Of a stretch of DNA of 64,000 nucleotides, positions 16,414 to 26,136 are shown piece after piece. This stretch comes from Scatosoma sp045124465 (GTDB lineage: Bacteria; Bacillota; Clostridia; Christensenellales; Borkfalkiaceae): contig JBGVLV010000022.1 in NCBI GenBank assembly GCA_045124465.1, positions 1 to 64,000 of the forward strand, in the 5' to 3' direction. The translations under genes and the position numbers were made by a program. The stretch's first letter is position 1. The number at the start of each line of letters is the position of its first letter. The notes under the pieces are model-generated. The model was not told the DNA's origin. It ran no database searches and saw only the letters and a program-made list of their open reading frames with translations.

Positions 16414-17473
16414 ATTTTTCAGCGATAAATTTTCGGCGCTCACCCCGTACGTGCCGGGGGAACAGCCGAAAGATATGCAATACGTAAAACTCAATACCAA
16501 CGAGTCGCCGTTCCCGCCGCCCGCGAGCGTGGTGGAGGCGGCAAGACGGGAAACGGGCAAGGCGCAGTTATACTCCGATCCCGAATGTACGTTACTCGTC
16601 GAAAAGGCGGCGCAGACGTTCGGCGTGAAAAAGACGATGATCTTGCCGACCAACGGTTCGGACGAGATATTGAACTTTGCGTTCATGGCGTTTTGCGACA
16701 AGAACACGCCCGTCGTGTTCCCCGATATTTCGTACGGGTTTTATTCGGTGTTCGCCGCTCTGCACGGCATACCCTATCGGACGATACCCTTAAAAGAGGA
16801 CTTATCCATAGACTACCGCGACTATCTGAACGCGAACGCGACGGTGGTCGTTGCGAACCCCAACGCGCCGACGGGGCTTGCGCTCTCGCGGCGGGAGATA
16901 GAGGAGATCGTGAAGGCCAACCCCGACCACGTTGTGATCGTAGACGAGGCGTACGTGGATTTCGGCGGGGAAAGCGCCGTTCCGCTCGTGGAAAAATACG
17001 AAAATCTGCTCGTTACGCAGACCTTTTCCAAATCCCGTTCGCTTGCGGGCGCGAGGTTGGGACTGGGTATCGCGTGCGAAAGCCTGATCGCCGATCTCAA
17101 CACGATCAAATATTCCACCAACCCCTACAACGTCAACCGTATGACGATGGCGGCGGGGTATGCGGCGCTTTGCGAGGAGGAATATTTCAAGGACAAGTGC
17201 GCGAAGATATGCGAAAACCGGGAATACACGGCGCAAGCGTTGCGCGCGCTCGGGTTTACCGTTCTGGATTCCAAGACGAATTTCCTGTTCGTGCGGTCGG
17301 ACAAGGTGAGCGGGCAAACGCTGTATGAAAAGCTCAAAGAAAGAGGTGTGCTCGTACGGCATTTCGGCGCGGCGCGGATCAAAGAATTCAACCGCGTGAC
17401 GATCGGGACGAGGGAACAGATGGACGAATTCCTCGAAAAGACGAGGGAGATCATAAAGGAGAACGAAAGATGA
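16406..17473 (+). CDS. hisC: Histidinol-phosphate aminotransferase
   Basis: Class II PLP aminotransferase making histidinol phosphate from imidazole acetol phosphate and glutamate. The 355 residues carry LNTNESPFPP at the N-terminus, ANPNAPTG, VDEAYVDFGG and the PLP lysine in TFSKSRSLAGARLG. It overlaps both hisD and hisB, consistent with a tightly coupled operon. Confidence 0.96.
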   Translation: MSKFFSDKFSALTPYVPGEQPKDMQYVKLNTNESPFPPPASVVEAARRETGKAQLYSDPECTLLVEKAAQTFGVKKTMILPTNGSDEILNFAFMAFCDKNTPVVFPDISYGFYSVFAALHGIPYRTIPLKEDLSIDYRDYLNANATVVVANPNAPTGLALSRREIEEIVKANPDHVVIVDEAYVDFGGESAVPLVEKYENLLVTQTFSKSRSLAGARLGLGIACESLIADLNTIKYSTNPYNVNRMTMAAGYAALCEEEYFKDKCAKICENREYTAQALRALGFTVLDSKTNFLFVRSDKVSGQTLYEKLKERGVLVRHFGAARIKEFNRVTIGTREQMDEFLEKTREIIKENER

Positions 17474-18057
17474 GAAAGAGCGAAATAGTTCGAAAAACGG
17501 GCGAAACGGATATAAAACTCGTCCTCGAGCTGGACGGCAAGGGCAAGAGCGAGATAGACAGCGGTTGCGGCTTTCTCGATCATATGCTGACCTTATTCGC
17601 CAAGCACGCGGGGTACGATCTTGCCGTAAGCTGCAAGGGCGACGTCGAAGTGGATTACCACCACACGACGGAGGATATCGGTATCGCGCTCGGTCAGGCG
17701 TTTTTCAAGGCGCTCGGAGACAAACGGGGCATTACGCGTTACGGAGATATCACGTTGCCGATGGACGAAACGCTTATTTTGGCGGCGGCGGATATTTCCG
17801 GTCGGGATCATCTGTCTATGGACTTGGAGCTGACCGCGGAGAAGGTAGGAGATTTCGACACGGAGCTTTGCGAGGAGTTCTGGACGGCGTTCGTGCGCGA
17901 GGCGAAGATCACGTTGCACGTAAGACAGCTTGCGGGGCGCAACGCGCATCATATCATCGAAGGTACGTTCAAGGCGGTTGCGCGGGCATTGTCGGTGGCG
18001 ACGGGTATCGACGGGAAAAGAAAGGACGAAGTACCGTCCACCAAAGGCGTTTTGTGA
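17470..18057 (+). CDS. hisB: Imidazoleglycerol-phosphate dehydratase
   Basis: Manganese-dependent dehydration of imidazole glycerol phosphate. The 195 residues are the monofunctional form without the histidinol phosphatase domain of enterobacterial HisB. Metal-binding motifs are visible: FLDHMLTLFAKHAG, DYHHTTEDIGIALG and NAHHIIEGTFKA. A separate histidinol phosphatase is needed and is not in this operon. Confidence 0.97.
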   Translation: MRKSEIVRKTGETDIKLVLELDGKGKSEIDSGCGFLDHMLTLFAKHAGYDLAVSCKGDVEVDYHHTTEDIGIALGQAFFKALGDKRGITRYGDITLPMDETLILAAADISGRDHLSMDLELTAEKVGDFDTELCEEFWTAFVREAKITLHVRQLAGRNAHHIIEGTFKAVARALSVATGIDGKRKDEVPSTKGVL

Positions 18058-18078
18058 GGTTTTGAAAGGAGTTTTTCG

Positions 18079-18693
18079 ATGATAGCGATCGTGGATTACG
18101 GCGTGGGGAATTTATTCTCTCTGTTGTCGTCGTTTAAAAAAATAGGCGCGGACGCGGTAGTGACGTCGGACAGGCGTACGATCGCGGCCGCCGAAAAGAT
18201 CGTTCTCCCGGGCGTGGGCGCGTTCGCCGACGCGGTGGAGAAACTCAAAAGCAAGGGGCTGGACGAGGTTTTGAAAAAGGAAGTCGCCGCGGGCAAGTAT
18301 ATGATGGGTATTTGCCTCGGAATGCAGCTCCTGTTCGAAAAGAGCTACGAATACGGCTGTCACGAGGGCTTGGGACTTTTGAAAGGGAACGTCGTACCGA
18401 TCCGCGGGTACGTGGACGGGAAGTTGAAGATACCACATATCGGTTGGAACGGTCTGCATTTTACCCGCCCGCATTTCCTGTTCAAGGACTTGAAAGAAGG
18501 GGATTGCACGTATTTCGTACATTCCTATTATGCGGCGGATTGCGCGGACAGCGTGATCGCGACGACGGAATACGATAAGTGGCTGACGGCGGCGGTCGCA
18601 AAAGACAACGTGCTTGGGTGTCAGTTCCATCCCGAAAAGAGCGGGGACGTGGGCTTGAAGATATTGCGGGCGTTCCACGAGGTGAAAGCATGA
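18079..18693 (+). CDS. hisH: Imidazole glycerol phosphate synthase, glutaminase subunit
   Basis: Class I glutamine amidotransferase that feeds ammonia to HisF. It has 204 residues with the nucleophile Cys79 in MGICLGMQLLFE, the oxyanion region LPGVGAF (43-49) and the His-Glu of FHPEKSG near the C-terminus. AAGGAG precedes the ATG. It overlaps hisA by 4 bp. Confidence 0.96.
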   Translation: MIAIVDYGVGNLFSLLSSFKKIGADAVVTSDRRTIAAAEKIVLPGVGAFADAVEKLKSKGLDEVLKKEVAAGKYMMGICLGMQLLFEKSYEYGCHEGLGLLKGNVVPIRGYVDGKLKIPHIGWNGLHFTRPHFLFKDLKEGDCTYFVHSYYAADCADSVIATTEYDKWLTAAVAKDNVLGCQFHPEKSGDVGLKILRAFHEVKA

Positions 18694-19403
18694 AGATATT
18701 CCCTGCCATCGATCTGTACGACAATAAAGCGGTGCGCCTGTTCAAGGGCGATTATGCGCAAATGACCGTCTATAACGACGACCCCGTAGCGGTCGCGAAA
18801 GAGTTTGAAAGACAGGGCGCGGAGTATATCCACGTGGTCGATCTCGCGGGCGCGAAACTCGGCAAGCCCGTGCATACCGAGGTCGTCGGGCGTATCGCGG
18901 CGGAAACGGATCTGTTCATCGAGATAGGCGGCGGGATCCGTACGATGGAAACGATCGAAAGTTATCTGACGGCGGGCGCGGATCGCGTGATCTTGGGTAC
19001 GGCGGCGGTAACGGACGAGGCGTTTCTGAAAGCGGCGATAGAAAAATACGGCGAAAAGATCGCCGTCGGCGCGGACGTTGCGGACGGACGGATAGCCATA
19101 AAAGGTTGGCTGGAAAAGTCGCGGTATACCCTCGACGAGTTCTTGGAAAAGATGCAGGCGCTGGGCGTAAAGACGGTGATCTGTACCGACGTTTCCAAAG
19201 ATGGCGCGATGAAAGGAACGAACCTCGAACTGTATCGGCATATCGCGCGAACGTATACGCTGAACGTGATCGCATCGGGCGGCGTATCGACGGTCGAGGA
19301 CGTGGCGGCGCTTGCGGAGACGGGCGCGGACGGGGCGATCATCGGCAAGGCGTATTATATCGGCGCGATCGATCTGAGGATCGCGATAGAGGTGGCGAAA
19401 TGA
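18690..19403 (+). CDS. hisA: ProFAR isomerase
   Basis: Amadori isomerisation of ProFAR to PRFAR on a TIM barrel. The 237 residues show the general base Asp8 in PAIDLYDNKAVRL, the first phosphate site EIGGGIRT and the second catalytic Asp in TDVSKDGAMKG, with SGGVST at the second phosphate site. The ATG at 18690 overlaps the hisH stop (ATGA); an upstream in-frame extension into hisH is not needed. Confidence 0.96.
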   Translation: MKIFPAIDLYDNKAVRLFKGDYAQMTVYNDDPVAVAKEFERQGAEYIHVVDLAGAKLGKPVHTEVVGRIAAETDLFIEIGGGIRTMETIESYLTAGADRVILGTAAVTDEAFLKAAIEKYGEKIAVGADVADGRIAIKGWLEKSRYTLDEFLEKMQALGVKTVICTDVSKDGAMKGTNLELYRHIARTYTLNVIASGGVSTVEDVAALAETGADGAIIGKAYYIGAIDLRIAIEVAK

Positions 19404-20158
19404 TCACGAAACGTATCATACCCTGCCTTGACGTCAAAGACGGCAAGGTGGTAAAAGGGGTCAATTTCGAAAAACTCAAAGAAGTCGCCTCGCCCGTCGA
19501 GCTTGCGAAATTCTATTCCGCAAACGGCGCGGACGAGTTGGTGTTCTACGATATTACCGCGTCGGCGGAGGGCAGAAAACTGTTTACCGACGTACTCCGC
19601 GAGGTCGCGGAAACGGTATTCATACCGCTTACGGTGGGCGGGGGTATCCGCGATACTTCCGATTTCGAACGGGTGCTTGCCTGCGGCGCGGATAAGGTGA
19701 GCGTAAACTCGGGCGCGATCGCGAACCCCGACCTGATCAAAACGGCGGCGCAAAAATACGGGAATCAATGCGTGGTCATTTCCGCGGACATCAAGCGCGT
19801 GAACGGCGAGTTCCACGTGTTTGCGAAAGGCGGCAGAGAGGATACGGGCATGGACGCCGTGCCGTGGATCGTACGTTGCGTGCGAGAGGGCGCGGGCGAG
19901 GTCGTCGTCAACTCGATGGACACCGACGGGGTGAAAGACGGGTTCGATCTCGAACTGTTGGAGGCGGTGACGAGCGCCGTGGACGTACCCGTGATCGCGT
20001 CGGGCGGCGCGGGGAAACAGGAACACTTCGTCGAACTGTTCCGAAAAATACCCGATATTTCGGCGGGGCTTGCCGCGTCCGTGTTCCATTTCGGAGAGAT
20101 CGCGATCCCCGAACTTAAACGCACGCTTGCGAAAAACGGGATCGTAGCCAGATTATAA
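19400..20158 (+). CDS. hisF: Imidazole glycerol phosphate synthase, cyclase subunit
   Basis: Uses ammonia from HisH to close the imidazole ring, giving IGP and AICAR. The 252-residue TIM barrel starts IIPCLDVKDGKVVKG with catalytic Asp11, has VGGGIRD, and the second Asp in NSMDTDGVKDGF, then ASGGAG. It overlaps hisA by 4 bp. The AICAR released is the substrate of PurH, encoded about 16.5 kb upstream. Confidence 0.97.
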   Translation: MITKRIIPCLDVKDGKVVKGVNFEKLKEVASPVELAKFYSANGADELVFYDITASAEGRKLFTDVLREVAETVFIPLTVGGGIRDTSDFERVLACGADKVSVNSGAIANPDLIKTAAQKYGNQCVVISADIKRVNGEFHVFAKGGREDTGMDAVPWIVRCVREGAGEVVVNSMDTDGVKDGFDLELLEAVTSAVDVPVIASGGAGKQEHFVELFRKIPDISAGLAASVFHFGEIAIPELKRTLAKNGIVARL

Positions 20159-20182
20159 ATATAGAAACGAGGTAGAAAAATC

Positions 20183-20833
20183 ATGATAAAAGTGGAAGAA
20201 CTCAAATTTGACGGTAACGGGCTTATCCCCGCGATCGTGGTGGACGCGGCGACGAAAGAGGTGCTCACGCTCGCGTATATGAATAAGGAAAGCCTTTCGA
20301 TAACCTTGGAGAAAGGTCTGACCTGTTTTTACAGCCGCAGCCGTCAACAGCTTTGGCTCAAAGGCGAAACGAGCGGGAATTATCAACACGTGGTTTCCGT
20401 CACCGCCGATTGCGATAAAGACGCGTTGGTCGTGAAAGTGGAGAAGGACGGTCCCGCATGCCATACGGGCGCGGAAAGCTGTTTCTTTAATCCGCTGTAT
20501 ATCAACGAAGAGAAACACGAGTTCAGCCTTTTCGGGCTGTACGAACTTCTTCTCGGCAGAAAGAAGGAGATGCCGCAAGGCTCGTATACGACCTATCTTT
20601 TCGAAAAGGGGTTGGATAAGATATTGAAAAAGGTCGGCGAGGAAAGCACGGAAGTCATCATCGCCGCGAAAGCCGAGGACAAAAAAGAAACGATCTACGA
20701 GATCGCCGATCTTGCCTACCACGTTCTGGTTCTGATGGCGCAAGCGGGTATCACCGTCGAGGAGGTCCAAAACGAACTCGCCTCCCGTCACGTGATCGAT
20801 CATAAGGTAAAACAGGAAAAAATGACGAAATAA
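20183..20833 (+). CDS. hisIE: Phosphoribosyl-AMP cyclohydrolase / phosphoribosyl-ATP pyrophosphatase
   Basis: Fused enzyme for steps two and three of histidine synthesis. The N-terminal HisI domain (about residues 1-110) carries TCFYSRSRQQLWLKGETSGN, the metal-binding DCDKDA and CHTGAESCF. The C-terminal HisE domain (about 115-216) has GSYTTYLFEKG, KVGEESTEVIIAAK and ADLAYHVLVLMA. It is the last gene of the operon; a terminator follows at 20892. Confidence 0.96.
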   Translation: MIKVEELKFDGNGLIPAIVVDAATKEVLTLAYMNKESLSITLEKGLTCFYSRSRQQLWLKGETSGNYQHVVSVTADCDKDALVVKVEKDGPACHTGAESCFFNPLYINEEKHEFSLFGLYELLLGRKKEMPQGSYTTYLFEKGLDKILKKVGEESTEVIIAAKAEDKKETIYEIADLAYHVLVLMAQAGITVEEVQNELASRHVIDHKVKQEKMTK

Positions 20834-20891
20834 ATCTTTTATTTGTATAAATATAAACATTACAGAATAATTATACAATCCAAAAATAGCA

Positions 20892-20928
20892 AAGACGCCG
20901 TTACGTATTGTCGAAACGGCGTTTTTTC
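20892..20928 (+). terminator. Terminator of the his operon
   Basis: ACGCCGTT (20895-20902) pairs with AACGGCGT (20915-20922), followed by TTTTTTCTT. The remaining A/T-rich stretch to 21050 holds nothing else that I can support. Confidence 0.85.
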
Positions 20929-21051
20929 TTGCGATAGCCGTTGTTTTAATTATGCAAAATCGATTATACAAATCGTTTTGATCGATTTTAGTGATTTGAA
21001 ATATTTGTTAGAAGAAAAGAAAATTTATTTATACATTCCTTGAAAGAATGA

Positions 21052-21080
21052 TTGACAAAAGCTTGGATTTAGGTTAAAAT
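21052..21080 (+). promoter_or_regulatory. Promoter of the peptide-importer cluster
   Basis: Perfect TTGACA (21052-21057) and TAAAAT (21075-21080) with 17-bp spacing. The leader of about 100 nt contains a small GGTC-TTAGC-GACC hairpin but no recognised riboswitch. Confidence 0.85.
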
Positions 21081-21184
21081 AATAGTTGTGTTATAAGCGA
21101 GAGTGGGTCTTAGCGACCAAAAACGGGCGCGAACGACCTTGTAAATTTCACGAGAAACGAATAAAATCAGAGGAAGAGCATTGA

Positions 21185-22477
21185 ATGAAAACGAGCTTGA
21201 AATGGAAATTGATCGCGTTGCTTGCGGTGGTTTCGTCGCTATTCGTGTTTACGGGCTGTAAATTAGGCGAAACGCTGGACGACGTGAAAGAGAAGTACAA
21301 CCTTTCCGCGCGCGTGACCTATTATGCATATGGCGTAAGCGCGGCGGACGACGAGATCGAAACGGGCGCGCAGTTCGAAAACAAACAAACGGTGAAAGAC
21401 ATTTATTACGTGGCGGGCAGTAAACCCGCGAACATCGGCGGCGTGACGATCAAGAACGTGTCTTTGACCTATTACGCGCATAAGTTTTTGAACTGGTATC
21501 ACGTGGCGGAGGACGAGGAAGGCAACCCCGTTTTTGCGGACGAGGCGCAGACCGTACCCGTTATGAGCGACGAACTCGTCGATTTCAGCAAACCGCTTAC
21601 CGAGGACGAGCATTTACTCGTTTGCGCGGACTGGCTCGCGCTCCCGAAGGTCGAGATAAAGCTCGTTTGCGACGAGATGAGCGCGACGGACTCCGTTCCC
21701 GCAAAGACGATCGCGGGCGAGGAAACGACCTATAAAAACGGCGAGACCGTTTGGGAAGACTTTTTCAAGGACGAGGGCGCGGAGATACAATCGCTCGGCG
21801 GCGCGCCGTTTACCGTCACCGATAAATCGTATACGTACGTAGAATATTACACGGACTCTGCTTGTCAGACCGAGGCGAGCTGGCCCGTACAATGGACAGG
21901 CGAGAACGTTACTCTGTATGCAAAATACATAAAAGGCGACTGGACGGTCTTAAAGACCAAACAGGACGTGAAAAACGTATTCAACGGCTATTACGGCAAT
22001 GGAAGTTACTATCTGCTTAACGATATTGATTGCGCGGACGTTACCGTTATCCCCAACCAAGGTTTTAAGGGTACGTTCCAAGGCAACGGGCATACGATCA
22101 GTAATTTGACCGCGGTACTCGATTCGAAGAACGCGACGAACGGAACCAAGAGGGCGCTGTTCGGCACGCTCCAAGCCACGGCGAAGATCTCGGACGTTAC
22201 GTTCGCGAATACCACGGTGCAGTACGAAACGAACCCGATGGGCGTTTCGAACGTAAATCTCTACTTCCTGTTCGTTTCCCGCGAAGAGGGTGCGATCGTG
22301 GAGAACGTATCGGTTACGGGCAAAGTATCGTATAAGTTCGCGACCAAAGACGGCGCGGCGGTACAGCCGTACAACCTCGGCGGCAACGCAACGGACGGTT
22401 GGACGGGTTGGCTGAACGGCGAAGGCTCGCTTGACGGGTTCGATACGAGCGGCGTTGCGATAGAGATCAGAGAATAA
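21185..22477 (+). CDS. Lipoprotein with GLUG-like segment, linked to peptide importer
   Basis: A 430-residue exported lipoprotein. The signal peptide ends in a lipobox VFTGC with the lipidated Cys at about residue 25. The middle contains segments like those of bacterial surface repeat proteins (YYTDSACQTEASWPVQWTG, then VTLYAKY). The C-terminal third has the GLUG-type pattern YLLNDIDC, FKGTFQGNGHTISNL and repeated aromatic positions. No enzymatic motif is seen. It is the first gene of the cluster and precedes the solute-binding protein by 32 bp, so an accessory role in substrate capture is possible but unproved. Confidence 0.7.
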   Translation: MKTSLKWKLIALLAVVSSLFVFTGCKLGETLDDVKEKYNLSARVTYYAYGVSAADDEIETGAQFENKQTVKDIYYVAGSKPANIGGVTIKNVSLTYYAHKFLNWYHVAEDEEGNPVFADEAQTVPVMSDELVDFSKPLTEDEHLLVCADWLALPKVEIKLVCDEMSATDSVPAKTIAGEETTYKNGETVWEDFFKDEGAEIQSLGGAPFTVTDKSYTYVEYYTDSACQTEASWPVQWTGENVTLYAKYIKGDWTVLKTKQDVKNVFNGYYGNGSYYLLNDIDCADVTVIPNQGFKGTFQGNGHTISNLTAVLDSKNATNGTKRALFGTLQATAKISDVTFANTTVQYETNPMGVSNVNLYFLFVSREEGAIVENVSVTGKVSYKFATKDGAAVQPYNLGGNATDGWTGWLNGEGSLDGFDTSGVAIEIRE

Positions 22478-22509
22478 ATAAATTTGTAAAAAATAAACGG
22501 AGGATATAT

Positions 22510-25095
22510 ATGAATAAATCAGTAAAAAGAGTAGCTTGTCTGGGATTGAGCGCGATGACCGCTTTTTCCGTCGTCGGCTGTAACAAAGACGACAAACAGA
22601 CGAACGACCCCGAAACGACCCCCCTCGTATTCAGTATCGGGGCGTTGGACGGAAACTTCAATCCTTTCTTCGCGACGTCCGCGTCCGACGTTACGATCGC
22701 GGCGCAAACGCAGATCGCGATGTTGAGTACCGACGAGAACGAAAAGCCCGTCTGTGGCGAAGATCAGCCCACCGTTGCTTTGACGTACAAAGAAACGATG
22801 AAAGATTCCAACGGACAGGTGACGGACAAGGGTGATTCGAACGGTACGACGGAATACGAATTCGTCATCAAGAACGGTATTAAGTTCAGCGACGGCACGC
22901 CCTTGACCATCAAAGACGTATTGTTCAATTTGTACGTGTATCTCGATCCTATGTATTCGGGCTCGGCGACCTTGTATTCGACGAAGATCCAAGGCTTGGA
23001 GGCGTATCGTCAGCAAGAACCCGGCCTTTTGAACGATGACGCGGCGGAGGAGATGGAATACGAACAAAATGCGGATACGCGTTTTAATAGCTTTTCTGCG
23101 TATCTTGCCGATTCGAAGAATAATTCTCATGACAATGCGGATGAAGATATTGCATTGTTGAAAGAAATATACGAAGAAGTGTTGATTAGCGACTGGAACA
23201 ACTATTCCAGTTCGCTTGCAAGCTACCAAGAAGAGTACAGATTTACGAAAGGATGGGAATTGTTCCTGTTCGTAAACGGTCTTGTCGAAGTACAGACCAG
23301 AACGACGACGAGCGGTACGGAAAACCTGAAAGACGGCGACGGAAAATATTATACGACGCTCGATACCATTCAGACGGGTAGTATGCAGGAGCAAGCGGAT
23401 CACCTCATCGAAGAAATCGAGGAGGCTACCGACAGCGCGAACTACGCGGCAAACCTTGCGGCGCATAAAGCGAAATACCCCGACTGTACTTGCGAAGGGG
23501 ATCTGGCAAAAGAACACGTGACCCGCGACGCGGCGATCGCTTGCGTATTCAATAACTATACGACGACCAACAGCGGTCTTTGGACGGTTCTTAATTATAC
23601 TTCGGCGGGCGACGAGTTCTATACTTCGATCTTGCAGGACGAAATGGACGCTTGGAGAAAAGAACTGGGCGACGATTTGGCAGTAGAAACCATTTTGGGT
23701 ATCACGACGTATAAAACGAGTAGTTTCTACGGACAAAACCTCGGCGAAGAACACGACGTTCTGAAAGTCGTCATCGACGGCGTAGACCCGAAAGCGATCT
23801 GGAATATGGCGTTCACCGTTGCGCCTATGCATTATTATTCTTCGGCGGAGGAAGTTGCAAAAGCGGACGGCTCGACCCATTTCGGCGTAAAATTTATGGA
23901 TAAAGATTTCTTCCAGAACGTTTTGCAAGCGTCCTCGAAAAACGCGCTCCCCGTCGGCGCGGGCGTATATATGGCGAGCAACGCCGGCGACAGCGGCACG
24001 GTGGAAGGAAAGAATTTCTACAATAACAATATCGTATATTACAAGCGCAACCCGTATTTCGAAACGGTAGGCGACGACCTTTGCAATGCGAAGATCAAAT
24101 ATATGCGTTATAAAGTCGTCGGGTCCGACCAGATATTCAACTCCTTGGTACAGGAAGAAGTACACGTAGGCGAACCCAACGCAACGCCCGAAAACGCAAA
24201 GAAACTTACCGATTATACTTCTTATCTCGGATACGGTAAGTATTTGACGAACGGTTACGGTTACGTAGGTATCAACCCTAAGTACGTACCCGATCTCGAA
24301 GTCCGTCAGTTAATTATGAAAGCGATGAATACGAACGCGATCGTAAGCGATTATTACACGACGGACTGGGCTGTTTCCATTCAAAGACCTATGTCCACGA
24401 CTTCTTGGGCATATCCGACGGGCGCGACTCGTCCCGACTCTATCTCTTTCACGAGAGTAAAGAGCGATATCACGAGCGTTTTGGCTGATATCGGATATAC
24501 GAGCGACTCTGACAACGACGGCGCTTTGGAAAAAGACGGTCACGAACTTGAATATACGTTCACGATCGCGGGCGAAACGACGGATCACCCCGCATACACG
24601 ATGTTCCAGGAGGCGGCTACGTTCTTGAATCAATGCGGCTTTAAGATCTCCGTCGTCACCGATCCCAACGCGCTTAAAAAGCTTGCCTCGGGCAGCTTGA
24701 CCGTTTGGGCGGCGGCTTGGTCGTCGGCGATCGATCCCGACCTGTATCAGGTATACCATAAAGACAGTAAAGCGACTTCCGTAAAGAACTGGGGTTATGA
24801 CGAGATTAAGCGCGATACGACGAAATACAGCCGTGAATGGGAGATCATCGCGGGTGAAGGCGGTTTGAGCGATCTTATCGAACAGGCGAGAGCAACGATC
24901 AACGAATCGACGAGAACGAAACTTTATTCGCAGGCGCTCGACAAGATAATGGCTCTTGCGGTGGAACTTCCCACCTATCAGAGAAACGACCTTGTCGTAT
25001 ACAACAGAAAACTTATCGACGAAAGCACGATCAATACGAATCCTTCGCATACTTCGGGCGTGTTCGATAAACTCTGGCTCGTCAATTATAACTAA
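22510..25095 (+). CDS. Family 5 (oligopeptide) ABC solute-binding lipoprotein, enlarged
   Basis: Extracellular peptide-binding lipoprotein: signal peptide with lipobox VVGC (Cys at about 21). Family 5 features are present: ALDGNFNPFFATSA, IKNGIKFSDGTPLTIKDV, GAGVYMASN, YYKRNPYF and the C-terminal QRNDLVVYNRKLI. At 861 residues it is much longer than the usual 500-600. The extra length is an insertion of about 200 residues between the SDGTPLT region and the GAGVYMASN region. Part of it (near 23040-23220) is visibly more A/T rich than its surroundings. GGAGGA precedes the ATG. Confidence 0.92.
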   Translation: MNKSVKRVACLGLSAMTAFSVVGCNKDDKQTNDPETTPLVFSIGALDGNFNPFFATSASDVTIAAQTQIAMLSTDENEKPVCGEDQPTVALTYKETMKDSNGQVTDKGDSNGTTEYEFVIKNGIKFSDGTPLTIKDVLFNLYVYLDPMYSGSATLYSTKIQGLEAYRQQEPGLLNDDAAEEMEYEQNADTRFNSFSAYLADSKNNSHDNADEDIALLKEIYEEVLISDWNNYSSSLASYQEEYRFTKGWELFLFVNGLVEVQTRTTTSGTENLKDGDGKYYTTLDTIQTGSMQEQADHLIEEIEEATDSANYAANLAAHKAKYPDCTCEGDLAKEHVTRDAAIACVFNNYTTTNSGLWTVLNYTSAGDEFYTSILQDEMDAWRKELGDDLAVETILGITTYKTSSFYGQNLGEEHDVLKVVIDGVDPKAIWNMAFTVAPMHYYSSAEEVAKADGSTHFGVKFMDKDFFQNVLQASSKNALPVGAGVYMASNAGDSGTVEGKNFYNNNIVYYKRNPYFETVGDDLCNAKIKYMRYKVVGSDQIFNSLVQEEVHVGEPNATPENAKKLTDYTSYLGYGKYLTNGYGYVGINPKYVPDLEVRQLIMKAMNTNAIVSDYYTTDWAVSIQRPMSTTSWAYPTGATRPDSISFTRVKSDITSVLADIGYTSDSDNDGALEKDGHELEYTFTIAGETTDHPAYTMFQEAATFLNQCGFKISVVTDPNALKKLASGSLTVWAAAWSSAIDPDLYQVYHKDSKATSVKNWGYDEIKRDTTKYSREWEIIAGEGGLSDLIEQARATINESTRTKLYSQALDKIMALAVELPTYQRNDLVVYNRKLIDESTINTNPSHTSGVFDKLWLVNYN

Positions 25096-25126
25096 TCGAT
25101 AAAAAACGGAAAGTGAAGAAAAACAG

Positions 25127-26125
25127 ATGGTAAAATACTGTATAAAACGAATAGGACTTTCGCTGTTGATACTCTTCGGCGTTTCGGTGATCATTTACGT
25201 ACTGGTGCGGCTTATGCCCACCAGTTACGTGGATAATCAGTTGGCGGGTTCGATGTCGAACATAGCCGACTTCGACGCGAGAAAAGCGGAGTTATACGCC
25301 TATTACGGTTTGGAAGAAAATCCTACGTTTAAAGGCATCGTTACGGGCTATTTCAGTTGGCTCGGCAAATTCATCACGGGGGATTTCGGCGTATCGTTCA
25401 AATACGGTCGCCCCGTAGAAGAAGTTATTTTCGAGAATATGGGAATTTCGTTTGCGATTTCCTTTATTTCCTTGGTCTTGCAACTTGTCATCGCGATACC
25501 GCTCGGTATCAAGTGCGCGTGTAATCAATACGGTAAGCTCGATTATACGGCTACCGTACTGACGATGATCGGTATTTCGTTCCCGACTTTCTTCTTCGGG
25601 AGCTTGGTCATCAAGTTATTCGCGTTGGATCTTGGTTGGTTCCCCGTAAACGGTATACAATCGAGTTTGCCCGTAGACGCGACTTGGTGGGAAACGTTCG
25701 CCGATCAGCTTTGGCACTTGGTATTGCCGATGTTCGTACTCGTCATTTTAAGTATCGGTTCGATGATGCGTTATACGCGTACGAATACGCTCGAAGTGCT
25801 CAACGCCGATTATATACGTACGGCGAGAGCAAAAGGGCTTTCGGAGAACAAGGTCGTATACAAGCACGTGTTCAGAAACACGCTTATTCCGCTCGTCACG
25901 ACCCTCGCGGGTATACTGCCCGGACTGTTCGGCGGTTCGATGATCACGGAAACGGTGTTCGGTATTCCCGGTATCGGTAAGACGGCGTACGACGCGTTGT
26001 CCGCGGGCGATATCCCGTTTATTATGGGATATAATATGTTTATCGCGATACTGACGGTCATCGGTATTTTGCTGACGGATATTATGTATGCGGTAGTCGA
26101 TCCGCGCGTTAAGCTCGGAAAATAA
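25127..26125 (+). CDS. oppB: Peptide ABC permease, OppB type
   Basis: A 332-residue inner-membrane permease with about six helices. It begins KRIGLSLLILFGVSVIIYVLVRL, the usual OppB/DppB N-terminus, and has the cytoplasmic coupling loop YIRTARAKGLSENKV that contacts the ATPase. The C-terminal helix includes DIMYAVVDPRVKLGK. It starts 31 bp after the binding protein and pairs with the next gene. Confidence 0.95.
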   Translation: MVKYCIKRIGLSLLILFGVSVIIYVLVRLMPTSYVDNQLAGSMSNIADFDARKAELYAYYGLEENPTFKGIVTGYFSWLGKFITGDFGVSFKYGRPVEEVIFENMGISFAISFISLVLQLVIAIPLGIKCACNQYGKLDYTATVLTMIGISFPTFFFGSLVIKLFALDLGWFPVNGIQSSLPVDATWWETFADQLWHLVLPMFVLVILSIGSMMRYTRTNTLEVLNADYIRTARAKGLSENKVVYKHVFRNTLIPLVTTLAGILPGLFGGSMITETVFGIPGIGKTAYDALSAGDIPFIMGYNMFIAILTVIGILLTDIMYAVVDPRVKLGK

Positions 26126-26136
26126 GGAGGAGCGGT

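Noticed and set aside
20843..21043. A 66-codon frame after hisIE
   Set aside because: It reads through the his terminator, has no ribosome binding site and is A/T-rich filler.
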